This document shows, piece after piece, positions 26,863-34,660 of a DNA stretch of 64,000 nucleotides. The stretch's first letter is position 1; the number at the start of each line of letters is the position of its first letter. The notes beneath the pieces were generated by a model. It searched no databases. It worked only from the letters and a program-made list of their open reading frames with translations, and was not told the origin of the DNA. The stretch is from DASXQK01 sp963724385 (GTDB taxonomy: Bacteria > Pseudomonadota > Alphaproteobacteria > Dongiales > Dongiaceae), in assembly GCA_963724385.1 (NCBI GenBank), contig CAVRUJ010000001.1, positions 1,798,001 through 1,862,000 on the forward strand, in the 5' to 3' direction. A program made the position numbers and the translations under genes.

Positions 26863-27021
26863 CAAGCCCCCATTCGCCGCAACGTGATCGCAGGTCTGTT
26901 GCCTTCCCTCCCCGTGCTGCGATTTGCCGGCAGCGAGACCGGCCGATTTACCGATTGGTAACCGTTGCGGCTTTAGGCCGGTATCCAGAGGAGATGCCCG
27001 ATAACCCTGGGGGATTCGCCA

Positions 27022-27222
27022 ATGGCAGTCAGAAACCGGTACCGGGTCGTTCACGAAAAGGACGGCACATTCACTCTCGAAGTGACGCTGGGGATCGATG
27101 CGCAGGAGCCCAATGTGGGGTTCGCGGATTCGAGCGAAGCCGCTGACTGGGCCGTGGGCATGCAGGCGGCTTCAGCGGATCCCAGCCTGTGGGAACGCTT
27201 GCCGGACGCTGAGCGGGAATAG
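27022..27222 (+). CDS. small hypothetical protein of the YxV-GF-W type
   Basis: A 66-residue soluble protein, acidic at the C-terminus. It shares layout with the 65-residue protein at 9998: YRVVHEKDG strand, VGFADSSEAADWAVGMQAA helix, SLWER end. GGGGGA ahead of the ATG supports translation. No function is known. The next feature is a hairpin before a converging gene. Confidence 0.6.
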   Translation: MAVRNRYRVVHEKDGTFTLEVTLGIDAQEPNVGFADSSEAADWAVGMQAASADPSLWERLPDAERE

Positions 27223-27244
27223 CGGCCAGGCGCGAAAACGGAAA

Positions 27245-27269
27245 CGGCCGGCGGGGTCGCCGCCGACCG
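27245..27269. terminator. probable bidirectional terminator hairpin
   Basis: CGGCCGGCGG (27245-27254) pairs with CCGCCGACCG (27260-27269) with one G-T pair and a five-base loop. It sits between two converging genes. The flanks are only weakly T-rich (TCCCTT), so the call rests mainly on stem strength and position. Confidence 0.4.
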
Positions 27270-27296
27270 TCCCTTACGTCACGTCAGCCAGCCTAC

Positions 27297-28340
27297 TCAG
27301 GGAGTCGCTGGGGAAATTGTGACTTCCCCAAAGCCGGCTCCGCTCGCCTGACCCGTCATGGTGCTCGGATCGCTGGGCGAGGGCCCCGCGCTGGCGCTGT
27401 TGTTGCTCGTCGCGCCGGCTTGCAGGGAGCCCTGGTCGGGAGAAATATTGCCTCCCGCCGCAGCGTCGCTTGAGCCGGATACGTCGATGGGCGACTCGCC
27501 GGCGCCGGGGATGGCACCATTGGCCGCGCTGTCAATCTTCACGCTGGCCTCAGGATTGTTGGGGTCGGTGCCAAGCATGCCGGATGCGCCGCCGCTGGCC
27601 TGGAACGAGGACGTTCCGTCGCCGCTGGCCGACAGGCTGCCGGTGGAAAGCGAATTTCCAGCCAGCGTGGTCGAGCCGTCAGCGTTGTTCATGACCGCAG
27701 CGACGGAGCCATTCGCCGACTGGGACGTGGCCGTTCCGTCTCCGCTCACGCTGGCGTTGGATCCAGCGTTTAAATCGGCGTTGAGCGAAGTGCCCGGAGA
27801 GGACTGCGAAGCGGCAGACGCAGCATCGGACGCTCCGGCCGCCGCCGCGTCACCTGTCGCGGAAGCCGTCGATCCGCTGTTCGTGCTGGCGTTGACCGCG
27901 TTGGACTGGGAAGCGTTGGCGTTGGCAGATGCGGTCTCCGTCGCGCTTCCTGTCCCGTCGCCGGACGAAGCCGCGGCCGTGTCCGCAGCACCGGCCGCCG
28001 CAGCGGAATTGCCGCCGGCCGTATTGTTGGCCGAGCTGAGAGCGCCTCCGCTGGTTATGCCGCTGCCGCCACCAGTGCTGCTCGCGGTCGAGGTGGCGTG
28101 GTCCGACGTACTCACGGTGCCATTGGCCGCCTGAGACGCAGAGCCTTGAGCCGCTGAGCTGTTGCTGGCGGTGCCGGTCCCTGAGACGTTGGTGCTGCCG
28201 CCGGCGCCCGTGCTCACGGACAGCATGCCAGCCTCGGCCTGCTGAGTCGCGGCGTGGAAGCCCGCTGGCACGGCCGCCAGGGCGAAGGCGAATGCACTGG
28301 CTGTGGCCAGCAAGGCCAATCTGGATCGAGACTTCGTCAT
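27297..28340 (-). CDS. repetitive secreted Ser/Ala/Gly/Asn/Thr-rich protein
   Basis: A 347-residue protein with a signal peptide (LALLATASAFAFALAAVPAG) followed by almost pure low-complexity sequence. A loose motif, GDGT(A/S) plus a Ser/Ala/Asn run and a Gly, recurs at least four times (SSGDGTGSATE, VSGDGTATSQS, ASGDGTSSFQA, GTGTASNSS). There is no Cys and almost no charge. Such sequences can form stacked beta structures or disordered surface coats; none is proven here. The start at 28340 follows AAAGAG. The long frame open on the opposite strand is a shadow of this composition. Confidence 0.72.
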   Translation of the reverse strand: MTKSRSRLALLATASAFAFALAAVPAGFHAATQQAEAGMLSVSTGAGGSTNVSGTGTASNSSAAQGSASQAANGTVSTSDHATSTASSTGGGSGITSGGALSSANNTAGGNSAAAAGAADTAAASSGDGTGSATETASANANASQSNAVNASTNSGSTASATGDAAAAGASDAASAASQSSPGTSLNADLNAGSNASVSGDGTATSQSANGSVAAVMNNADGSTTLAGNSLSTGSLSASGDGTSSFQASGGASGMLGTDPNNPEASVKIDSAANGAIPGAGESPIDVSGSSDAAAGGNISPDQGSLQAGATSNNSASAGPSPSDPSTMTGQASGAGFGEVTISPATP

Positions 28341-28644
28341 TGCTCTTTCCTTTCGCTGTGGTCCATGCCAGCGGTCGAACCGTGCCCGACCCGTTCGCTG
28401 GCACAAGGATGGACCTTCCCTGGACCCCGGCGTTTCGCGGCCTGCTGAATCAGAAATGGGATGGGCATGTGACAGGAATTGGGCGCGGGAGACATTTTCC
28501 CGCCGGAAGGCCGGTTGGCGACACGCTCATGGCGAACTCATGGCAAAGCCGGGATATTTCGGGGGCTCGCCTTGCAGAAAGGAATAAGCGAGCGACATGC
28601 ACCGTTGTCACTGCCAGGAGCGGGCGCGGCGACAGGAGCGACCA
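28341..28644. other. gene-free divergent region
   Basis: This 304-base gap lies between the repetitive protein gene on the minus strand and the small lipoprotein gene on the plus strand. I see no reading frame worth calling and no clear operator. Both promoters should lie here. Confidence 0.45.
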
Positions 28645-28770
28645 ATGCGCAAGCTGCAAGCAATTCTCGCGACCATTCTCCTCGCGAGCCTGCTGACCGG
28701 CTGCATCTTCGTGGAGCGGCCGAATCACGGCGGATATGGCTATTGGCACTACGATCGTGATCGCTGGTAA
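28645..28770 (+). CDS. 41-residue lipoprotein
   Basis: A very short gene with a full lipoprotein signal: MRKLQAILATILLASLLTGC, lipobox LLTGC with Cys20. The mature peptide of 22 residues is rich in Gly, Tyr, Trp, His and Asp/Arg and ends GYWHYDRDRW. AGGAG lies seven bases before the ATG, an excellent ribosome site. Its aromatic/charged tail resembles the ends of WXXGXW-type or entericidin-like small envelope lipoproteins, but it fits no family I can name. It stands upstream of the RcnB-like gene. Confidence 0.68.
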   Translation: MRKLQAILATILLASLLTGCIFVERPNHGGYGYWHYDRDRW

Positions 28771-29015
28771 GCAAGCCGAACCCTCGCCGGCGCGTCCAGG
28801 CCATTGGCCCAAGCCGTTAAGTGACGCGCCGGCCTGGCGTCCGAACTGTCCGCGCGATCAAGTCATTATGCGGCTGCGACAATCGCAAGCTCTGCTCTGC
28901 CAGTTGTCACATCACGTCTGCGCAGGAATTCACGCGTGCCGCAGTGCAAATAGTATAGGCTAAGCGCCGCCAGCCCCTAATACCGTCAGGCATTTCCTAA
29001 TCGGGGTACATAACA

Positions 29016-29810
29016 ATGAAAAGCAATCCGGAAAAATCGCCAACTTGGGTTACCCTAATGTCAGGTGCTGCGTTGATCGCGATGTCGGCATCGACCTTCG
29101 TTGGTGGCTCAGCACTCGCTGGTGTGCCTGCCGAGATTGGCAGCTTGCAAGTCGCGGACAATCAGCCGCCGCCGCCGCCGCCCCAGGGGCAGAAAGGCAA
29201 TCAGTCGCAAGGTCAACAACACAACAATCAGCCGCAGGGTCAACAGTACCACGAGCAGCCAAAAACCTATGTCCAACCAAAAACCTATGTGCCGCCGCAG
29301 GGCCAGCAATACCAGCAGCAGCCAAAGACCTATACCCAACCGCAGACCTATGGGCAGCCGCAGGGCCAACAGTATCAGCAGCAACCGAAGACCTACGTTC
29401 AGCCGAAAGTTTATGTTCAGCCGCAGGGCCAGCAATACAACGGTCAGCAAAACCAGCAAGGCCATCGTTACGACTGGAGCACCTACCAGCCTGGCCACCA
29501 GCCGCCGCATTGGCAGGAATACCATCAGAACTTCGATCCGCACCCCTATCAGTGGAACCGCGAGGCCGAGCGCCGGTATCAATGGGAAGTCTATAGGGAG
29601 CCCAGGGGCTGGTATTACCGACGCTGGGGCTATGGCGAGGTTTTTCCGATCATATTCTGGACTCAAGACTATTGGATCAACAGCTATTGGGAATTCGGGC
29701 TGCCTGATCCGCCCTATGGATATGTCTGGGTGCGCTATGGCTCCGACGCTTTGCTGATCGACGTCGAATCCGGCCAGATCCTCAGCGTTGTTTATGGCCT
29801 GTTTTACTAG
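29016..29810 (+). CDS. secreted RcnB-like protein with Gln/Pro repeats
   Basis: A 264-residue protein with an N-terminal hydrophobic signal (ALIAMSASTFVGGSALAGV). Residues about 50-150 are repeats built on PQGQQYxQQPKTYVQPK, with at least five PQGQQ units. The C-terminal 100 residues contain HQPPHWQEYHQNFDPHPYQWNREAE and end with PPYGYVWVRYGSDALLIDVESG, the RcnB signature, followed by ILSVVYGLFY. E. coli RcnB is a periplasmic Ni/Co homeostasis protein; other members have unknown roles. The His- and Gln-rich repeat could bind metal or wall polymers. Confidence 0.8.
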   Translation: MKSNPEKSPTWVTLMSGAALIAMSASTFVGGSALAGVPAEIGSLQVADNQPPPPPPQGQKGNQSQGQQHNNQPQGQQYHEQPKTYVQPKTYVPPQGQQYQQQPKTYTQPQTYGQPQGQQYQQQPKTYVQPKVYVQPQGQQYNGQQNQQGHRYDWSTYQPGHQPPHWQEYHQNFDPHPYQWNREAERRYQWEVYREPRGWYYRRWGYGEVFPIIFWTQDYWINSYWEFGLPDPPYGYVWVRYGSDALLIDVESGQILSVVYGLFY

Positions 29811-29946
29811 TGCCCTTCAATGCGACGTTGCCGATTCATGAGCTGCACGGTCTTCCGACCGGCCGTCGATCCGCTCCGCGGTTCGGCCCTAATGGATCGC
29901 CGCCGCGCGTGAGCAACGACATCGCGATCCTTGTGAGAAAATCGGG

Positions 29947-30621
29947 CTAGCGGAATCTTGCGGGAATGGCGTCGGCGAAAGGGAACATGGGGAAAAAGGG
30001 CCTTGCCTGTTCGATCACGCGCTTGAAGGATGGTCGCCCGACCAGCCTGTCGAAATAGGCCGCCAGGTTCGCGAAACCGGTCAGGAAGGGCTCGACGGCG
30101 CCGGCGTAGAACAACGCGGGCGCGGCGGAACAGTCCGCCATGCTAAAGGCGTTGCCCGCCGCCCAGGTCCTGGAGGCCATCCGGCGCTCGATCATCCCAT
30201 AGGCGATCTTGAGCGCCGCGCGGGCCTCGGCGACGCCGGCCTCATCGCCCTTGTCCTTCGCGCGCAACCGATCGCCGACGATCTTCTGCATCGGCAGCTG
30301 GACGTATAGATCGAAGATGCGGTCCCACAGGCGTGCGTCGAGCGCCTCGTCGGGGGCCTGCGGAACGAGCCTGGTCGGGCCCGGGAAATGCCGATCGAGA
30401 TATTCGATGATGATCGAGGATTCGGCAACGTCCTGCTCGCGGTCGTGATCCCGAATCACCGGAAATTTCCTGATCGGCCAGATGCCCCTGAGCTCGGCGC
30501 TGTCGGAGTCCTTCGAAAGATCGATGACGCGGGGCGCAAAAGGCGTGTCGTTCTCGTACAGCGCGATCAGCACCTTGTGGCAGAACGACGCTAGCGGGTG
30601 ATAGTAGAGGGTGAGCGACAT
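29947..30621 (-). CDS. glutathione S-transferase family protein
   Basis: A 224-residue protein. The N-terminal thioredoxin-like domain begins MSLTLYYHPLASFCHKVLIALYEN, with a SFC(H) motif offering Ser12 or Cys14 for glutathione. VAESSIIIEYLDRHF is the glutathione gamma-glutamyl site. The C-terminal helical domain has ARAALKIAYGMIERRM and AAGNAFSMADCSAAPALFYA, a typical N-capping box. AGGAGA before ATG 30621 fixes the start. Substrate unknown; no metabolic partner is adjacent. Confidence 0.88.
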   Translation of the reverse strand: MSLTLYYHPLASFCHKVLIALYENDTPFAPRVIDLSKDSDSAELRGIWPIRKFPVIRDHDREQDVAESSIIIEYLDRHFPGPTRLVPQAPDEALDARLWDRIFDLYVQLPMQKIVGDRLRAKDKGDEAGVAEARAALKIAYGMIERRMASRTWAAGNAFSMADCSAAPALFYAGAVEPFLTGFANLAAYFDRLVGRPSFKRVIEQARPFFPMFPFADAIPARFR

Positions 30622-30819
30622 CGGGCTCTCCTTGGGTGCTCCTGGGGGACTCTCCCCTGGCGGCGATCGCAACATGATCCTGCCGCCCCGGCAGGTCGAT
30701 CAACGGCCATTGTCATGACATCACTTCCGCTCAAACCTGCGTGACCGGCGCTCGCCTATTTGTGGCCGCGGCATAGGATTTCCGCCATATCACCCGACTG
30801 CGGGAAAGGAAGGCCCAAG

Positions 30820-31371
30820 ATGCAAGGCTCACGAGCGCGCAACATCGGGTTGGCCGGCGCGATGCTGGCCCTGGCGCTTCCGCTGACTGCCGCGATGGCC
30901 GCTGGCGGCGGAGGCGGGGGAAACAGCGGCGGGGCCGGGGGCGGCGCCGCCGGAGGGGCCGGTGCCGGCGCCGGGCAGGGGCGGATCGTCATCTCCAACG
31001 ACAGCAACGCCGACGCGGAATTCGCCGATGCGCAGAACGCCATCGCCGGCTTCCACTACGACAAGGCCGTCTCCGATCTCCAGGACGTGCTCGCCCGGCA
31101 GCCCGACAATCCCGATGTCCTGAACCTGATGGGGTTTGCCAAGCGCAAGCTCGGCGACCAGTCGGCGGCGCTGGACTACTACGACAGGGCCTTGGCCCTT
31201 CAGCCCAACCATATCGGCGCCAACGAATATCTGGGCGAGCTTTATCTCGAGATGAAGGACCTGGCCAAGGCGAAGGAGCGCCTGGCGGTGCTGCAACAAG
31301 CCTGCGGCGACTGCGAGGAGTACAACGAGCTGAAAGACAAGATCGCCAAGTTCGAGATGGCGGCGAACTAG
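30820..31371 (+). CDS. exported TPR protein with a glycine-rich spacer
   Basis: A 183-residue protein with a signal peptide (NIGLAGAMLALALPLTAAMA), a spacer of about 30 residues made almost only of Gly and Ala, and then about three tetratricopeptide units (FADAQNAIAGFHYDKAVSDLQDVL, PDVLNLMGFAKRKLGDQSAALDYYDRALALQP, HIGANEYLGELYLEMKDLAKAKERLAVL). A final CGDCEEYNEL pair of Cys may form a disulfide. It should be a periplasmic scaffold. ATG 30820 follows GGAAGG and is preferred to upstream in-frame starts. Confidence 0.85.
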   Translation: MQGSRARNIGLAGAMLALALPLTAAMAAGGGGGGNSGGAGGGAAGGAGAGAGQGRIVISNDSNADAEFADAQNAIAGFHYDKAVSDLQDVLARQPDNPDVLNLMGFAKRKLGDQSAALDYYDRALALQPNHIGANEYLGELYLEMKDLAKAKERLAVLQQACGDCEEYNELKDKIAKFEMAAN

Positions 31372-31436
31372 GAAAGTCCCGCGCCCGCCTGGCTTGCCGC
31401 GATAATGTTCAGACGCCGATGGACGGGGAGGCTCAC

Positions 31437-31847
31437 GTGAAGAGGCAACCTGCGTGGCTTGCGGCATGGTCGCCCAGCATGCTGAGCCTGTTTCGGGCAA
31501 TGACCGCGCTGCTGTTCCTGGAGCACGGCACGGCCAAGATCTTCGGCTTCCCGCATGTCGCCATGTTCGACGGCCTCAGCCTGGTCTCCCTGCTCGGCCT
31601 TACCGGAGCGATCGAGATCGCCGGCAGCGCGCTTCTTCTGCTCGGGATCTTCACCAGGCCCGTGGCATTCCTGCTCTCGGGCGAAATGGCGGTCGCCTAT
31701 TTCATGGACCACGCGCCGTCGAGCTTCTATCCCCTGCTCAACGACGGCGAGCCCGCCGTGTTCTATTGCTTCGCCTTCCTCTACCTGTCGGTCGCCGGCG
31801 GTGGGGCCTTGAGCCTCGATGCCTGGCGCAGGCGCAAATTTCCATGA
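31437..31847 (+). CDS. DoxX family membrane protein
   Basis: A 136-residue protein with four membrane helices. LFRAMTALLFLEHGTAKIFGFPH is the DoxX signature of the first helix and loop, and IEIAGSALLLLGIFTRPVAFLLSGEMAVAYF covers helices two and three. GTG 31437 follows GGGGAGG, better than the in-frame ATG at 31419. DoxX-like proteins take part in redox and sulfur metabolism or stay uncharacterised. It lies ahead of a GST-like gene by 30 bases, perhaps in one transcript. Confidence 0.85.
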   Translation: MKRQPAWLAAWSPSMLSLFRAMTALLFLEHGTAKIFGFPHVAMFDGLSLVSLLGLTGAIEIAGSALLLLGIFTRPVAFLLSGEMAVAYFMDHAPSSFYPLLNDGEPAVFYCFAFLYLSVAGGGALSLDAWRRRKFP

Positions 31848-31877
31848 CATCCTCCGGCGACGGCCTATGATTTTTGC

Positions 31878-32501
31878 GTGATTCTCGTCGGCCAATATGA
31901 TTCGCCCTTTGTGCGGCGCGTGGCTGTGTCCTTGCGCGTCCTGGGATTCGCCTACGAGCACGACACGCGCTCCGTGTTCGCGGATTTCGAGGCCATGCGC
32001 GGGATCAACCCGCTGGGGCGCATCCCTTCGCTCATCCTCGACGATCTCGAGACCCTGATCGATTCCGCCATGATCCTCGACTGGCTCGACCAGACGGTCG
32101 GGCCCGAGCGTGCCCTCGTTCCGCCGTCCGGGTCCGAACGGCGGCAGGTCCTGCGCCGCGTCGCGCTCGCCACCGGCGTGGTCGATAAGGCGGGTGCGGC
32201 TGCATTTGAGCGCCGGGTGCGGCCATCGAATGTTCGCTGGCCCGAATGGATCGAGCGCTGCCGGACCCAGGCGGCGGGCGCCCTTCAGGTGCTTGCCCGC
32301 GAGCCCTGGGCCACTAGCGGCCGGCTCGATCAGGCGCGGATCACGACGGCCTGCATGCTGCGCTACCTGCAGATGGCCGACCCGGATTTGATTCCGCCGG
32401 GCCGCTATCCCGCGCTCGACGCGCTCTCCGCTGCCTGCGAGGCGCGGCCGGAATTCAAGGCGGCCTATCCGGACGAATGGGCGGTGCCGAGCAACGGGTA
32501 A
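31878..32501 (+). CDS. glutathione S-transferase-like protein
   Basis: A 207-residue protein. MILVGQYDSPFVRRVAVSLRVLGF is the thioredoxin-type N-terminus with Ser9 at the glutathione position. NPLGRIPSLILDDLETLIDSAMILDWLDQ is the cis-Pro loop and gamma-glutamyl site. The C-terminal domain is helical and ends with a family-typical PALDALSAACEARPEFKAAYP. The start is GTG without a clear ribosome site. It follows the DoxX gene closely. Confidence 0.85.
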   Translation: MILVGQYDSPFVRRVAVSLRVLGFAYEHDTRSVFADFEAMRGINPLGRIPSLILDDLETLIDSAMILDWLDQTVGPERALVPPSGSERRQVLRRVALATGVVDKAGAAAFERRVRPSNVRWPEWIERCRTQAAGALQVLAREPWATSGRLDQARITTACMLRYLQMADPDLIPPGRYPALDALSAACEARPEFKAAYPDEWAVPSNG

Positions 32502-32540
32502 GCGCGCTGCCGTTCCCGCCCCGCCGAGACCCGTCGCGTC

Positions 32541-32918
32541 TCAGAGATGGATGACGCCGAGCCGCGCGGCCTGGGCGACGGCGTCGGTTCGGCCTACGGC
32601 GTCCAGCTTGTCCAGCAGGGAGCCGACGTGGAACTTGGCCGTGTGCACCGAGATGCCGAGCCGGCGCGCGATGGTCTTGTTCGAGGCTCCTTCCGCGAGC
32701 AGCGCCAGGACTTCAAGCTCGCGGGGCGTGAGCGCCGCTTCGACGCCGGCCTGCCCTGAGGCGGCGGGCAGCCTTACCTCGACGTCAGCCGCTTCTCCCG
32801 GACCGGCCAGACGGAGGCCCGGCACGCTCGCCAGCAGTGTCCTCAGCCGCTCGGCCAGCGCCGGATCATCGATCGCCAGCAGCACGCGAATGGGTTCCGT
32901 AGCGGCATCTTCGCTCAA
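32541..32918 (-). CDS. LuxR-type HTH regulator with a reduced receiver
   Basis: A 125-residue protein. Residues about 60-122 are a complete LuxR helix-turn-helix (LTPRELEVLALLAEGASNKTIARRLGISVHTAKFHVGSLLDKL). The N-terminal part starts like a receiver (IRVLLAIDDPALAERLRTLLAS) but is only about 55 residues, so it lacks the phosphorylated Asp region, the T/S switch and the conserved Lys. It cannot be a normal response regulator. Its ATG overlaps the stop of the upstream HtrA-like gene by four bases, tying their synthesis and perhaps function. Confidence 0.83.
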   Translation of the reverse strand: MSEDAATEPIRVLLAIDDPALAERLRTLLASVPGLRLAGPGEAADVEVRLPAASGQAGVEAALTPRELEVLALLAEGASNKTIARRLGISVHTAKFHVGSLLDKLDAVGRTDAVAQAARLGVIHL

Positions 32919-33802
32919 GCGGCAGGCCTCTCCCCGATGGTCAGCGAGATTTGCCGGCTATCGCCCGCCCGGCGCAAGTCGAACGTGACCTTCCGCCCCA
33001 CGCTGTCGGGGCCCAAGGCGCGGAGCAGGGAATGGAGATGGCGAATGGGCTCGCCGTCCCAGGCGACGATCACATCGCCCTGATGAAAGCCGGCATGGGC
33101 ACCGGGCCCCTCGGGATCGACGCTCATCACCATGGCGCCAGGCTCCTTGCCGGTTCCAACCGTCACCGGCTGGAGGCCGAGTCCGAGATAGCCGCGCGGG
33201 ACCCGCCCCTGTGTTTCGAGCTTGGCCGCGACCCGCTCGATGGTCGCCGACGGGATCACGAGCACGCGCCGGCGCGGCCCGAACACGGCCATGCCGAAGG
33301 CCTGGCCGGCATCGTCCAGCGCCAGCCCGCCTTCGGCGCGCCGGCTGAGCGGAATGGCGAGTTCCAGCCTTGCATCGATCTCCCCGCCGCGCATGCTGCG
33401 CCATGACCCGCCGGCGCGAGAAACGATGCCGAGAGCGGCCGTCGGTCCTTCTTCCTCGGCGCCGGTCACAGCCGCGAGCGCTCCCACGGCGAGCTTGGGG
33501 GACGAAAGGACCGCAGGCGTGAGGTCCGCGCTATCGATCCGCAGCAGGGCGATGTCCGTGGTCGGGTCGCGCCCGACGAGTTTGGCAGGAACGCTGTCGC
33601 CGCCCGGAAGCCCGGCTGCGATCTCGCCCTCCTCGGCCAGGGCCTCGTCCGCCGTCACGACCAAGCCAGGGCGCCAGACGAACCCGCTCGAGCGGGACCG
33701 GTGGGACTGAATCGAGACGACGGAGCGGGCGGCGCCAGCCACAAGGGCTGCGAGCGCCTGCGAAACGGCCTGCAACGGGGCGAGCGCGGCATGGTCTGTC
33801 AT
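32915..33802 (-). CDS. HtrA-like protein with PDZ domain, catalytic residues missing
   Basis: A 295-residue protein with the trypsin-like fold of S1C proteases followed by a PDZ domain (PRGYLGLGLQPV...GPGAHAGFHQGDVIVAWDGEPI). Where active relatives read TNxHVV, this has VVTADEAL (Glu53 for His). The GNSGG serine loop is RRAEGG (Glu157 for Ser). The Asp of DPTTDIALLRID (Asp83) is kept. It should bind but not cut peptides. It has no signal peptide, so it is probably cytosolic. GGAGG before ATG 33802 fixes the start. Confidence 0.84.
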   Translation of the reverse strand: MTDHAALAPLQAVSQALAALVAGAARSVVSIQSHRSRSSGFVWRPGLVVTADEALAEEGEIAAGLPGGDSVPAKLVGRDPTTDIALLRIDSADLTPAVLSSPKLAVGALAAVTGAEEEGPTAALGIVSRAGGSWRSMRGGEIDARLELAIPLSRRAEGGLALDDAGQAFGMAVFGPRRRVLVIPSATIERVAAKLETQGRVPRGYLGLGLQPVTVGTGKEPGAMVMSVDPEGPGAHAGFHQGDVIVAWDGEPIRHLHSLLRALGPDSVGRKVTFDLRRAGDSRQISLTIGERPAA

Positions 33803-33898
33803 AGCGGCCTCCAGGTTTTTCCGAGCGCTCAACTTGGCGATGGCGGGGCGCCACGCCTACTGCCCGGATGGGGAGGGCGATAGCCGTGCTTGCGGCCT

Positions 33899-34645
33899 TC
33901 AGGCGGCGGTGAAGCCGCCGTCGATGACGAAATCGGCACCCGTGCAGGAACGCGATTCGTCGGAGGCGAGATAGACCAGGAGGCCCGTGAGCTCTTCGGC
34001 TTGGCCGAGCCGGCCCGAGGGCTGGGCGGCGATCAGCTTCTGCTTCGTGGCAGGCGGCTCAGCCGCGAAATAGCGGGTCAGCATCGGCGTCTCGAAATAC
34101 CCCGGGCAGACGGCGTTGCAGCGGATGGGCAGCCGGTTGCGGTTGCAATAGGCCGCCGTGGACCGGGTCAGCAGCCTGACGCCGCCCTTGCTCGCCGTGT
34201 AGGCGATGCTGCCTCCGTCGCCGACCTTGGCCAGGATGGAAGCGAAATTGATGATCGAGCCTCCGCCGGTGGACTTCATGAGGCTGACACCGTGCTTGCA
34301 GCCGAGGAACACGCCGTCGAGATTGACAGCGAGGGTCTTGCGCCAGGTCTCGGGCGTGCATCGTTCGAGATCGTCGCCGTCGAGGGAGATCCCGGCCGCA
34401 TTGACCAGGACGTCCAGGCGGCCGAAGGCCTGCACGGTTTCGGTCAATGCGCTTTGCCAGGCAGCTTCGTCGGTGACGTCCAAGTGGCGCCGGCGGAGCG
34501 TGCCCTCGGTTGCGTCCCTCTCTATGCTCAGGTCGGCAACCGTGACCCTCGCGCCCTCGGCGAGGAATCGGGCCGCGCATGCGGCACCCAGGCCGGAAGC
34601 GCCGCCGGTCACGAAGGCGACCTTGCCCTGCAGTCTGCCGGTCAT
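33899..34645 (-). CDS. SDR family oxidoreductase (downstream copy)
   Basis: A 248-residue classical short-chain dehydrogenase. VTGGASGLGAA is the cofactor loop, NAAG the structural motif, and YTASKGG provides the catalytic Tyr and Lys. VTVADLSIER after strand two has an acidic residue that favours NAD over NADP. The C-terminus ends GADFVIDGGFTAA as in FabG-like and secondary-alcohol dehydrogenases. It follows the related gene at 34661 by 15 bases, and AGAGGAAAAC precedes its ATG. The substrate is unknown. Confidence 0.9.
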   Translation of the reverse strand: MTGRLQGKVAFVTGGASGLGAACAARFLAEGARVTVADLSIERDATEGTLRRRHLDVTDEAAWQSALTETVQAFGRLDVLVNAAGISLDGDDLERCTPETWRKTLAVNLDGVFLGCKHGVSLMKSTGGGSIINFASILAKVGDGGSIAYTASKGGVRLLTRSTAAYCNRNRLPIRCNAVCPGYFETPMLTRYFAAEPPATKQKLIAAQPSGRLGQAEELTGLLVYLASDESRSCTGADFVIDGGFTAA

Positions 34646-34660
34646 GTTTTCCTCTCGCCC

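Noticed and set aside
33834..33898. Active DegP-like protease with an alternative triad
   Set aside because: This is the stretch upstream of the HtrA-like gene (32915-33802). I looked for a missed N-terminal His-containing part there; the fold's N-terminus is complete in the called gene, and His is truly replaced.
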